Shown in pieces: positions 35,037-43,688 of a stretch of DNA of 64,000 bases. The position numbers were made by a program, and so were the translations under genes. Numbering within the stretch: position 1 is the first letter of the stretch; each line of letters opens with the position of its first letter. A model generated the notes under the pieces. That model was not told the origin of the DNA. It saw only the letters and a program-made list of their open reading frames with translations, and made no database searches. Source of the stretch: CAZUNO01 sp964621445 [NCBI: Candidatus Hadarchaeota archaeon] (GTDB taxonomy: Archaea > CAYQAE01 > CAYVLA01). Location of the stretch: the NCBI GenBank assembly GCA_964621445.1, contig CAZUNO010000010.1, positions 1-64,000 on the forward strand, in the 5' to 3' direction.

Positions 35037-36533
35037 GTGGTAAATGGGGTTCTTATATCCTTGACCAACCTGCTGTTCATTTTTACCGACGAGCAAAAAG
35101 CGGCAACGATGTCAGCCTACGGTAATAATAGAATAGATATGCCGAACCTAAACCGGCTATCCACCCAGAGCTGCGTGTTCGATAGGGCCTATGTTACCCA
35201 ACCCGTTTGTACGCCATCCAGATCATCCTTGCTTACCGGGCAATATCCACATACAAATGGCTGCACCGGAAACAATGTTCCACTTTCACCTGAGGCCAAG
35301 TGTTTTCCCGAGATGTTGCATAAGGGACGATATGCTACCGGTTATGTTGGTAAGTGGCATTTGGGGGACGAGATATTTCCTCAGCATGGTTTTGAGGAAT
35401 GGATCAGCATAGAGGACCTCTACCGTAGATACTATCGACCCCATCGAGACCAGGATGCTCGCTCCACATATCACCATTTCCTGGCGAGAAACGGATTTAC
35501 CCCCGGGAATGATAACCTATTTGGCAGGGGTGAGTGTGCCAGACTCCCGGAGAACTACACCAAGGCTGCCTATACGGCGGGGGAGGCTTGCAGTTTCCTT
35601 GATGGCCATCGGGAAGAGGATTTTGTTCTTTTCGTCAATTTTCTAGAGCCGCATATGCCGTTTTTTGGGCCGCGTGATGGTCAATATGAATCGAACGAGG
35701 TCACATTGCCGCCAAACTTCGGTTCGCCACCGGCCCAAAACCAGCCATTTAAGACCAGGATATTTTATGATGCCTACCGCAAGTACGGCCACGGGGGGTT
35801 TTCTCTTCGAACGGAGTCCGATTGGAGGAATATCATATCCAATTATTGGGGTCTATGCAGTCTGGTGGATACACAGCTGGGGAAAATTCTGGACGCGCTT
35901 GATAGAAATGGAATTGCTGGCGATACCATAGTTGTCTTCACCTCCGATCACGGTGACATGATGGGTAGCCACCGACTGCTCACCAAATGTGTGATGTTTG
36001 AGGAGGCCCTTCGGGTTCCCATGATGATAAGATTACCTGGACAGCAAGAATCATACAGAATAACGGAACCCACATCCCAAATCGATCTATTACCTACCCT
36101 TCTAGACTTGATGAATGAGGGAATACCCTCCAATCTTGAGGGAAGAAGCCTGAAGCCCCTACTAATGGGTGAAGAGAAGGAGAGCAAGGGGGAGGTATTC
36201 GTCGAATGGAACGGGCGCCATGAGGGGGAAAGTTGGAAGCAACGGGTGGTTGGTCAGGAAAGCGTGAAATTGCCTCCGGGTTATGATGAACAGGAGGCGT
36301 TAAGGGCCATTTCTGATGATGTAAGGACGGTAATAACTAATGATGGGTGGAAGTTTAATTGTTCAAGTTTTGGGGAACATGAACTCTACGATTTGAAATC
36401 CGATCCCTACGAGACCCAAAACCTGGCAGGAAAGAAGAAGAACGAGTTTCTCATGAACCAACTACTGGAGAGGATCAATTGCTGGCAAAAGGATACAGAT
36501 GACGCAATATCGCTTCCCCGTAAAATAGGTTAG
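35037..36533 (+). CDS. Sulfatase (arylsulfatase superfamily)
   Basis: 498 residues. The formylglycine sequence is CTPSRSSLLTG with Cys at residue 58, in the PVC-x-P-S-R form that anaerobic radical-SAM maturases can act on; metal ligands are FIFTDEQ near the start and VVFTSDHGDMMGSH. GKWHLG carries the active-site Lys and His. The enzyme should remove sulfate esters from a sugar. No signal peptide, so cytoplasmic. Start GTG 35037 or TTG 35061; the fold itself begins at NLLFIFTD. Confidence 0.93.
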   Translation: MVNGVLISLTNLLFIFTDEQKAATMSAYGNNRIDMPNLNRLSTQSCVFDRAYVTQPVCTPSRSSLLTGQYPHTNGCTGNNVPLSPEAKCFPEMLHKGRYATGYVGKWHLGDEIFPQHGFEEWISIEDLYRRYYRPHRDQDARSTYHHFLARNGFTPGNDNLFGRGECARLPENYTKAAYTAGEACSFLDGHREEDFVLFVNFLEPHMPFFGPRDGQYESNEVTLPPNFGSPPAQNQPFKTRIFYDAYRKYGHGGFSLRTESDWRNIISNYWGLCSLVDTQLGKILDALDRNGIAGDTIVVFTSDHGDMMGSHRLLTKCVMFEEALRVPMMIRLPGQQESYRITEPTSQIDLLPTLLDLMNEGIPSNLEGRSLKPLLMGEEKESKGEVFVEWNGRHEGESWKQRVVGQESVKLPPGYDEQEALRAISDDVRTVITNDGWKFNCSSFGEHELYDLKSDPYETQNLAGKKKNEFLMNQLLERINCWQKDTDDAISLPRKIG

Positions 36534-36595
36534 TCTAAAGGTATCTCTCTTTTTTCAGCCGATCATCCCCGGGGCATCCTCATGGCCCATATAGT

Positions 36596-36781
36596 TCATA
36601 AAATCCCAGCCACGCCGACGGCGGCCAGCAGTGACACGATTCCGATTACCAGATTCTGGAAAAAGGAGAAGGAGTCAGACCAGAAAGCGGCGTGAAAAAG
36701 TATGAATCCCATCCAACCCATAACCGCAACTACCGAGATTATGAGGGGGATCAAAAGGTGGCTGAATTCGCCAGAGATCAA
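36596..36781 (-). CDS. Small two-helix membrane protein
   Basis: 61 residues with two hydrophobic helices, residues 9-30 and 40-60. Upstream it shares a divergent region with the prenyl synthase gene. No family recognised; coding is supported only by the regular helix pattern and by filling the gap. Confidence 0.4.
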   Translation of the reverse strand: MISGEFSHLLIPLIISVVAVMGWMGFILFHAAFWSDSFSFFQNLVIGIVSLLAAVGVAGIL

Positions 36782-36837
36782 TAGGGTTCGCCAATCTTTT
36801 TAACCAATTCTTCAGATATAGAAAAGTCTTGCCCGGA

Positions 36838-37716
36838 ATGTTAGCAAAGAGCTTTGGGGATTATTATAGGGAGAATTTGAAGCTGGTTGAGGAGGGCTTG
36901 GATTCCTTTCTTGAGAGCGAGGAAGAAAGGAGAATGAGGGCCCTTACCGAGTATTCGCTAAGAAAAGGGAAAAGGCTGAGGCCGGTCATATGTCTATTAA
37001 CATCGGACATCTACGGCCTGAAACCAGAATCGGCGTTGAGAAATGCAGTTCTCATCGAGCTTATCCATGGCTCCACGCTGGTTCATGACGACGTAACGGA
37101 TAACGACATTATCAGGCGAGATATGTCAAGTCTTTGGAAGCATTTGGAGGAACTTCCCTGCGGTAAGCCCAAATTGGAGCCACGTAATCTTGCGGTTTTG
37201 TTGGGGGATGGCATGCTGTCCAGAGCTCTGAGCCTTATACAGGACATAGACACCCTGGATCTGACGTCAAAGGTGATTCAGGATATTGCCCGGGGTGCGT
37301 TGCGGGAGGCCTATCAGCTCCAGGGAGGGAAAGGCAATTTAGGTGATTATATGGAAATAATTTTGCTCAAGACAGGGTCTCTATTTGGTCTGGCCACACA
37401 GCTGGGTTCTCGGGAGACGGCTCCCGCCAAGGAGGAAAGCATTGCCAGGGCTGTGGGGATACAGCTGGGAATGGTATACCAGATGGCCGATGACCTATCG
37501 GATGGTGACCTCAGGTTGGACAGGAACAGGATGGAGGACCTCCTACTTTTTAATTGCGGAAAATTCATAGCTAAATTGTCAGGGATGCCCAAAAACGAAT
37601 ACCGCGAAATCATGCGAGATGCACCCGGATATATAGTGAATGCAATGATGGAGGAGGGCGGGAAGTCCAAAAGGCTGGTGCTTAAGGGTGATAATTTTCA
37701 TTGGGAGGATACCTAG
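36838..37716 (+). CDS. Polyprenyl diphosphate synthase
   Basis: Isoprenoid chain-elongating enzyme of 292 residues. The first Asp-rich motif is HDDVTDND near residue 85 and the second is QMADDLSDGD near 217; KRLRPVICLL is the substrate Lys-Arg motif. It makes a geranylgeranyl or longer diphosphate for archaeal lipids or quinones; the chain length cannot be read from here. Start ATG 36838, or TTG 36829 in frame. It abuts the UbiA gene (TAG directly before ATG), and then the NDH-2-like gene, forming a lipid/quinone operon. Confidence 0.9.
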   Translation: MLAKSFGDYYRENLKLVEEGLDSFLESEEERRMRALTEYSLRKGKRLRPVICLLTSDIYGLKPESALRNAVLIELIHGSTLVHDDVTDNDIIRRDMSSLWKHLEELPCGKPKLEPRNLAVLLGDGMLSRALSLIQDIDTLDLTSKVIQDIARGALREAYQLQGGKGNLGDYMEIILLKTGSLFGLATQLGSRETAPAKEESIARAVGIQLGMVYQMADDLSDGDLRLDRNRMEDLLLFNCGKFIAKLSGMPKNEYREIMRDAPGYIVNAMMEEGGKSKRLVLKGDNFHWEDT

Positions 37717-38631
37717 ATGGAGATAACCACCTGGATAAGGGAGCTAAGGGCTCCCTTCTTCACCTGTACCATCGTTCCCGTCATGCTCGGAACCGCCGTT
37801 GCCTGGTTCTCGACCGGGTCCTTTAACCCAATTCATTTTCTTTTGGTAATGGTAGGCACCATTTCAATTCATGCCGGGGCAAATATGGTTGATGATTACT
37901 TTGATTACCAGAGCGGATGTGATTTGCATCCGATATATGACGAACTGGATTCACAATTTTTTGGAGGAAGCAGAATTTTAACCGAGGGGAAATTAAAGCC
38001 TAAGAGCGTATATTATGCGTCTGTCCTCTCATTCCTTTTCGGAGCTCTAATTGGTATCTATTTCGTATTCAAATTTGGCTGGCCCATATTGGTTCTAGGT
38101 GTCACGGGAATTCTATTCGGATATTTTCACGTTAACTATGTATACAAATGGGGCCTCGCCGAGTTTTCATTATTCCTAAACTTCGGACCCCTGATAACCG
38201 TGGGAAGCTATTTTGTCCAGACCGGAAAGATGACAATCATGCCCTGGATCGCCTCAATCCCCATAGGGTTGCTTATGGCCTGCATACTTCTGATAAACCA
38301 GGTTCCGGATAGGCAGGCAGATGAGATATCGAAAAAGAATACGGTGGCGGTTCGGCACGGTGAGAAGAGAGCCGTCGATCTCTTTTCAGCACTGCTAATT
38401 CTCACCTACATCTTTATCGGAGGGACTGTATTGCTGGGAGATATGCCCCCATATGTGCTGATTACCTTCTTGACCCTGCCTTTGGCCATAAAGACCATAT
38501 GGGTAGCGGAGAGGAGTTATGATGATCCTTCTGAAATCACGCCAGCCAATAGATATACCTACCAGAATCACCTCCTAACTGGAATCCTATTGACTCTAGG
38601 ATATCTAATCCCAGGTGCCGTGGCCGTTTAA
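37717..38631 (+). CDS. menA: UbiA prenyltransferase, MenA-like
   Basis: 304 residues with about eight to nine membrane helices. The first Asp motif is GANMVDDYFDYQSGCD, as in MenA rather than in GGGP synthases; then GGSRILTEGKLKP, and the second Asp motif NQVPDRQADEISKKNTVAVRHG. This pattern points to a 1,4-dihydroxy-2-naphthoate prenyltransferase (menaquinone route), attaching the tail made by the preceding enzyme. The start codon follows directly after the previous TAG, with GGGAGGAT as ribosome site. No other men genes are in the window. Confidence 0.82.
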   Translation: MEITTWIRELRAPFFTCTIVPVMLGTAVAWFSTGSFNPIHFLLVMVGTISIHAGANMVDDYFDYQSGCDLHPIYDELDSQFFGGSRILTEGKLKPKSVYYASVLSFLFGALIGIYFVFKFGWPILVLGVTGILFGYFHVNYVYKWGLAEFSLFLNFGPLITVGSYFVQTGKMTIMPWIASIPIGLLMACILLINQVPDRQADEISKKNTVAVRHGEKRAVDLFSALLILTYIFIGGTVLLGDMPPYVLITFLTLPLAIKTIWVAERSYDDPSEITPANRYTYQNHLLTGILLTLGYLIPGAVAV

Positions 38632-38632
38632 A

Positions 38633-39679
38633 ATGAAGGTTTTGATAGCTGGCGGTGGTTTTTGTGGTGTGGAGGTAGCGAAGATACTTGAAAAGGAGGA
38701 TCTTGAGCTTACTATCATAGACAAGAGCGGGTTCTTCGAGTACACTCCTAGCGCACATAAACTCGCTTTTAATCAAACCCAACTCGGTAATTTCAGGGCT
38801 CCCATCGAAAGGATATTGAGGAGTACCCAAGTGGTAAGGGGAACTATCAGGGAGATAACTCCGGAGTCCGTTATTACCGAAGAGGAAAGCTTCGATTTTG
38901 ATATCCTTCTGATAGCTCTGGGAGCCAAATACCCGGTTTTCCTTGAAAATAAGAGGGATGTATATCCCCTTGGGACCCTCTCTGATGGGCTAAAAATCGG
39001 GGAGAGTCTCCCAAATGCAAAAAGAATATTGATAGTTGGAGGAGGTCTGGTGGGAACTGAGTTTGCTGCCGAGATGGCGACTAGGAGGGATAAGGAGCTG
39101 ACCCTTGTTCATGCCAAGGAAAGGCTCCTGGAAAGAAATCCGGTGGAGGCCTCCGATTATGCAAAGAGATTCCTTGATAGACATGAAACACGATTGATTT
39201 TTGGGCAAAAAGTCATTTCCCATGAAATGGATTCCTACTTGACGGATAAGGGAGAGAAACTGAGTGCCGATCTCTGCATATGGTGTGCCGGTTTTGGTTG
39301 GGATTTCTCATTGATGCGAGGATTTGGTGTACAACCAAAAGGGGCTCTTCCCGTTAATAATTTCCTTCATCTGGATGGTTATTCAAACGTATTTGTTGGT
39401 GGAGATGCAAATGATTTCCGCGAGGAAAAGAGCGCCCAGAATGCCGAACGTCAAGCGTGGTTTATATCCCGAAATATCGTTAGCAGTATCAAAGACCTTC
39501 CCTTGAGGCCTTATACGTCACGTAAGGGACCTCTGGTAATAAGTTTAGGTAAATCAAATGGCCTGATAATCTACAAGGGAAGGACCTTTGCTGGACCTAT
39601 TCCGGCTTTGGCGAAGAATATTGTCGAGAAATACACCTTGAGCAGACAAGACGGGATCATGAGGCATTTGGGCTTCTAG
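38633..39679 (+). CDS. NDH-2-like FAD/NAD(P) oxidoreductase
   Basis: About 348 residues from ATG 38633 (MKVLIAGGGFCGVEVA), one base after the MenA-like stop. Two dinucleotide motifs: AGGGFCGVE near residue 6 (FAD) and VGGGLVGTEFAAEMA near 139 (NADH), plus FVGGDAND near 262. The overall layout is that of type II NADH dehydrogenase or the apoptosis-inducing-factor group. With its neighbours it suggests that NADH electrons enter a membrane quinone pool made by the same operon. No membrane helix; usual for NDH-2, which binds by C-terminal amphipathic helices. Confidence 0.85.
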   Translation: MKVLIAGGGFCGVEVAKILEKEDLELTIIDKSGFFEYTPSAHKLAFNQTQLGNFRAPIERILRSTQVVRGTIREITPESVITEEESFDFDILLIALGAKYPVFLENKRDVYPLGTLSDGLKIGESLPNAKRILIVGGGLVGTEFAAEMATRRDKELTLVHAKERLLERNPVEASDYAKRFLDRHETRLIFGQKVISHEMDSYLTDKGEKLSADLCIWCAGFGWDFSLMRGFGVQPKGALPVNNFLHLDGYSNVFVGGDANDFREEKSAQNAERQAWFISRNIVSSIKDLPLRPYTSRKGPLVISLGKSNGLIIYKGRTFAGPIPALAKNIVEKYTLSRQDGIMRHLGF

Positions 39680-39707
39680 GGGAAACCACGGGGTGAAATG
39701 CAAAGAT

Positions 39708-40274
39708 TTAGTGCTTCTGGAAATAATCCTGATGATATTCCTCTGCCGGGTAGAAGGGCTCCAACGGTAGTATCTCTGTGGCCACGTCAGTTCCAGAGTC
39801 CTCCAACTGATTCTTGGTTTCCTCGGCCAGCTTCTTCTGTTCATCGTCATGGTAGAATATAGCCGTCTTGTACTGGGAACCTCTGTCCAGTCCTTGCCCT
39901 CCTGCATCCGAGGGATCTATGTGGTTCCAGAAAATGTCGAGAAGGTCCCCATATGATATCTCGTCGGGATGATAATATACCCTTACTGATTCGTAATGGC
40001 CAGTAGTTCCCCGGCAGACCCTTTCATAAGAGGGATTCTCGATTTCTCCCCCAGTGTAGCCACTGATTGCCTCTTCAACACCTTGAGCTCCATCAAAAGT
40101 CGCCTCCAACCCCCAAAAACAACCCCCTGCGAAGGTTGCTTTTTCCAGATCAGATTTCTCGAGTTCATTAAATCCTTTACCGGGCACGTAATCATTTCCT
40201 CCGCTCCAGAGCGAAAACAGAGCTATAACCACAAGCATTATGGCAGCAAGCAATAAACCCTGAAGTGTGTCCAT
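39708..40274 (-). CDS. msrA: Peptide methionine sulfoxide reductase MsrA, membrane-anchored
   Basis: 188 residues. After a membrane anchor at 7-24 (LLLAAIMLVVIALFSLW) comes ATFAGGCFWGLEA with the nucleophile Cys, then TGGEIENPSYERVCRGTTGHYESVRVYY, RGSQYKTAIFYH and the C-terminal PAEEYHQDYFQKH. It reduces methionine-S-sulfoxide. The usual C-terminal recycling cysteine is absent; the additional VCRG Cys may serve. N-terminal anchoring places it on the outside, presumably protecting surface proteins. Confidence 0.92.
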   Translation of the reverse strand: MDTLQGLLLAAIMLVVIALFSLWSGGNDYVPGKGFNELEKSDLEKATFAGGCFWGLEATFDGAQGVEEAISGYTGGEIENPSYERVCRGTTGHYESVRVYYHPDEISYGDLLDIFWNHIDPSDAGGQGLDRGSQYKTAIFYHDDEQKKLAEETKNQLEDSGTDVATEILPLEPFYPAEEYHQDYFQKH

Positions 40275-40403
40275 GATTTAAGGTATTCTATGGACATATA
40301 AAGAGTCACAGACGGTAGATAAATTGACCCTTTTCAGCATTCACTAGCTCAAATTGCAAAAGCTTATGCATGATGAGGTATAATGATATCTTGAGGTGAT
40401 TTT

Positions 40404-40664
40404 TTGACCAAGATACCAATATCTGAAATAGATTCCATTAGCGAGGCAATGGAGAGTGATAGATACTCCATCCAAATGAAAAGGGATCCGGATTCGATTG
40501 TGCTTGAGAAGGGGTCAAAGAGGCTAAAGATCAATGGAAATGGCAAGGTTAGCGGCTCAATGCCCCTCCACAATTTCGAGGTCCATAATGCCGAGAGCAT
40601 CGAAATAGAAGAGAATGAGGTTACGGTATATTTCGACGGTGGTAAATACGACTTCAGGTTTTAG
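40404..40664 (+). CDS. Small soluble protein of unknown function
   Basis: 86 residues from TTG 40404, supported by GAGGTGAT three bases upstream, the best ribosome binding site in the window. It is acidic, predicted beta-rich (RYSIQMKRDPDSIVLEKG, KRLKINGNG, EVTVYFDGGKYDFRF). No family is recognised and no membrane segment is seen. It is flanked by msrA and the CocE hydrolase, both on the other strand. Confidence 0.6.
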   Translation: MTKIPISEIDSISEAMESDRYSIQMKRDPDSIVLEKGSKRLKINGNGKVSGSMPLHNFEVHNAESIEIEENEVTVYFDGGKYDFRF

Positions 40665-40721
40665 AATCATCAATTAGAATTCAGGTCCCCGGTCCATGGG
40701 CATGTAGGAATATTCGATTTC

Positions 40722-42377
40722 CTAATTAATAACTGGAAGAACTAACTGACTTGGATAATTAACATTATGGTGAATAAAGTTACTTGAGGGAATTCTATTA
40801 GGATAAAAATTGGGAAAGTCGCTATTGCCAATATCCACCCTAATCCTTGAGCCGGCGTGGAAAACCTTCCAGATGGGCATCATTTCAATTTTAAAATTGT
40901 AGATCTTTCCGGATATTAGTTCATGGGGTTCTCTGTGGGACTGAAAGTGGGACCCTCTAAGCGCTCCACTTGTAAATACGGTGGATTTCCCTCCCGGCCT
41001 AACCTCCGTTAGTTTTGCTATCCAGTCCACGTCCCCTGAATCGGTCGATGCAAATAGATTAAGAATTGGAGGACCTGCAATTTCCAGTCCCTTTTCGAGT
41101 TTCCCGGTTGTATAGCTTAACATCAGCTTCTCGGCCTCACTAATGTCTCCCTTCCTCTGAGAAATTGTGGGAATGGGATTATCGGGGTCATGGTTGATAG
41201 GATCGGGCTCTTGCCCTCTCGGGGCCTTACAGACCAGAATGCCCTCATTATCCTTGTGCACTCCCTGTTTCTTCACATGGGAAAGGAAGTACCTCTTTTC
41301 CCGGGTCTTTGGTGGCCATGTTGACTGGAAAATCCACTTATCTCTTCCCAATACGTAGGCCCTGATCGGCGGTTCATCCATTATGCCGTTTTCACGCCCC
41401 TTGAGCCAGTAATCGAACCATCTAAGCTGGGTTCCTGTCATATCAAATCCTTCCCTTCCGGCATGGAACCATGGACCTATTATCAGCTTTTTCGGGGCAT
41501 TTATCTCCGTGTAACTCCTGATGGTGCCCCGGATGAAGAAGTCGAACCACCCGCCATAGCAGTATATAGGGGTGCTGATCTTTTCAAAAATGGAGCCCGG
41601 CGATTGAGCCTCCCAGAACTGACCATAGGTTTCGTTTTCCATCCACTGGTGTAGAAAATCAATGTCATAGAGGCCGCGCCCTTTCGACACACTTTCCACA
41701 GCTATCCGGGCCCTGGCATGGTTTATTCTCCTCATCATACCAAGTATTTCTTCTTCCTTCTCCTCCTGGAATCGGAGCAAACCGGGCACGTTTGGCGGTG
41801 TTATATGGGCTAGGTGAATTATGGACCACCTAATCATGAGCATATTCAGAATACCACCGGGATAGACGGCCTCGTGATAGATATCAGCCCCCGCGTATCC
41901 GACGAACATGGCCTTTAGCCCAGGTGGATGCTCTGCCGCCAGGAAAAGCTGGTCCATCCCCAGGTAGGAATTGCCCACGGTGCCTATCTTCCCGTTGGAC
42001 CACGGTTGGGCTCGAATCCAGCGTATTGTGTCATATCCATCGGGGCCATCATTGACCAGAAATCTAAACTTCCCTTCGGATATACCTGTACCTCTTACCT
42101 CGGCCTCGACCACGGCATATCCTCGCCTGACGAATTCCTCGTGTGAGTGCTTATCCCGCGAATTAGGTGGTATGGAAACGTCATGGTATGGGTTACGTAT
42201 AAGAATTGTAGGAAAAGGCCCTTCTGAATCCGGGCGAAACACTTCAACATAGAGCCTAATGCCGTCCCTCATGGGTATGTAGGTTCTATCAACCTCTCTG
42301 GGCTGGTGGAGAGCAATTCCCCACGATGGATCGATCTCCTTTAAGGCCATTCTCAGCATCTTCCTGATTCGAATCAT
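40722..42377 (-). CDS. CocE/NonD family hydrolase (X-Pro dipeptidyl-peptidase type)
   Basis: 551 residues. The alpha/beta-hydrolase part begins YIPMRDGIRLYVEVFRPD and has the nucleophile elbow GTVGNSYLGMDQ with Ser, RGTGISEG as oxyanion region, and GGWFDFFIRG followed by GPWFHAG with the catalytic His. The C-terminal 200 residues form the beta-sandwich of this family (ISGKIYNFKIEMMPIWKVFHAG). Members hydrolyse esters or amides, including cephalosporins and cocaine, and X-Pro peptides. It has no signal peptide. Substrate not known. Confidence 0.9.
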   Translation of the reverse strand: MIRIRKMLRMALKEIDPSWGIALHQPREVDRTYIPMRDGIRLYVEVFRPDSEGPFPTILIRNPYHDVSIPPNSRDKHSHEEFVRRGYAVVEAEVRGTGISEGKFRFLVNDGPDGYDTIRWIRAQPWSNGKIGTVGNSYLGMDQLFLAAEHPPGLKAMFVGYAGADIYHEAVYPGGILNMLMIRWSIIHLAHITPPNVPGLLRFQEEKEEEILGMMRRINHARARIAVESVSKGRGLYDIDFLHQWMENETYGQFWEAQSPGSIFEKISTPIYCYGGWFDFFIRGTIRSYTEINAPKKLIIGPWFHAGREGFDMTGTQLRWFDYWLKGRENGIMDEPPIRAYVLGRDKWIFQSTWPPKTREKRYFLSHVKKQGVHKDNEGILVCKAPRGQEPDPINHDPDNPIPTISQRKGDISEAEKLMLSYTTGKLEKGLEIAGPPILNLFASTDSGDVDWIAKLTEVRPGGKSTVFTSGALRGSHFQSHREPHELISGKIYNFKIEMMPIWKVFHAGSRIRVDIGNSDFPNFYPNRIPSSNFIHHNVNYPSQLVLPVIN

Positions 42378-42423
42378 TCATCCTGTTTCTCGATATTGCT
42401 TTCGATTTGGATTAAAATAATGG

Positions 42424-43662
42424 TCAGTTTTCGATCTCAGATAATCTTGTAGTATTGATCTCTCTATAGTACCTCCTCTTGATCATCAGGGTCCAGATCA
42501 CGAATCCGCTTAGCATCGCCGTTCCCGACACTATGAGATACTCCGTAATGTAGATCCAGAACAGTGCCCTTTGTCTCAGTCGCATTGACTCCGAAGAAAT
42601 ACTAGCGAGTCCATCCAAAGCTTCCTGCATCTGGTCCAGGGCTTCCTGATAATTGCCCTTCATATACGATTGGCTTGCCTCCTTCCTCTGTGCCTCGAGC
42701 TCGTCGAGAAGCGTATTAAGGGAGGCGGTGTTGGCCCCGAACCTATCGATGAAGTCTATGAGGGATATCATCATGCCCTTTCGCTCATAGAATGCCTTGA
42801 AGTTCGCCCGGAGGGTGTGTCCAAGTTCCAGGTCCTCGGGCACTGGTACGCCTGCTGGAAAGTATATCCTGTTCAGTACCATGTCAACGTGGTATTTCCA
42901 ATCCCTTATCGCTGGGTTTTGAAACATGAAGTCCATAATGGGCAGGCATAAGGTGATCCCCTCTCCATAATTGGTGGACACGATAGCGTCCTCGCCACCA
43001 ACCCTCCATTTGGCGTGAACCGTTGCCCCTGGTCGCGCATATATTAGGCCGGGGCCGGCGTTTCCCGTAAAACCTATTGGCTGCTTCTCGAAATCCGGCA
43101 GGTCAACTACGGGGGTCCTGGTTACTATTTCCAATCCGACTCCCGGCTTTGATGACTCCCCAATGACAACGTTCATGGGCCAAGCATCATAGATTACGGA
43201 GTTCATCCAATCCTGGGGTCGATTGCAGTATAGCATAGGATCAGTTAAACACGGTTGCCAGCCCATATGAATTAGGACCAGGCCCACGCCATCCTCGTAA
43301 ATTGAGTCATGGATCCACTGCTGTTGCTCACCTGTAAAGACCCATGGCGGGGAAAACATCAGCTGTAGTACATCGACCTCAGAGGAGAAGCGGGCCTTGG
43401 TCCTGGGAAATTTTATCCGCAAACGTTTGCGGACCTCATCGGCAGGTAATCCATTGGCCGTCTCTATGCTGGAAAGGAGGAATATTCTTGGATCGGACCT
43501 TAGCAGCCCTAACGGGTATCTATTCACGTCCTGCCATTGATTTCCTACGGCTATGAGCCTGATCCTACCGGTTGAAGGATCCGTTTTTGCCGTGGAAACG
43601 CTCAGCATTAGGATCATCAAAGCCAATATTAGAAGGGTTAGCAGGCATTGATTTCTCTTCAT
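42424..43662 (-). CDS. P-family membrane protein 6
   Basis: 412 residues, ATG start. Signal peptide ends near STA-KT. With P7 it forms a sub-branch: both have DPSTGRIRLIAVG / DPNTGRIRILVVG, FPRT, FTGEQQQWIHDSI, LVLIHMGW (LVLVEMGY in P7), YDAWPMNVV and ARPGATVHAKWRVGG. Then VPVPEDLELGHTLR, FIDRFGANTAS, a helical hairpin (YMKGNYQEALDQM), and a membrane helix ending WTLMIKRRYYREINTTRL. The four cysteines (CLTD, CNRP) are shared only with P7. It is the last gene of the operon 46765-42424, 26 bases after P7. Confidence 0.8.
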   Translation of the reverse strand: MKRNQCLLTLLILALMILMLSVSTAKTDPSTGRIRLIAVGNQWQDVNRYPLGLLRSDPRIFLLSSIETANGLPADEVRKRLRIKFPRTKARFSSEVDVLQLMFSPPWVFTGEQQQWIHDSIYEDGVGLVLIHMGWQPCLTDPMLYCNRPQDWMNSVIYDAWPMNVVIGESSKPGVGLEIVTRTPVVDLPDFEKQPIGFTGNAGPGLIYARPGATVHAKWRVGGEDAIVSTNYGEGITLCLPIMDFMFQNPAIRDWKYHVDMVLNRIYFPAGVPVPEDLELGHTLRANFKAFYERKGMMISLIDFIDRFGANTASLNTLLDELEAQRKEASQSYMKGNYQEALDQMQEALDGLASISSESMRLRQRALFWIYITEYLIVSGTAMLSGFVIWTLMIKRRYYREINTTRLSEIEN

Positions 43663-43688
43663 CTCTTTCTCAGCTCTCGGTCCTTGGC

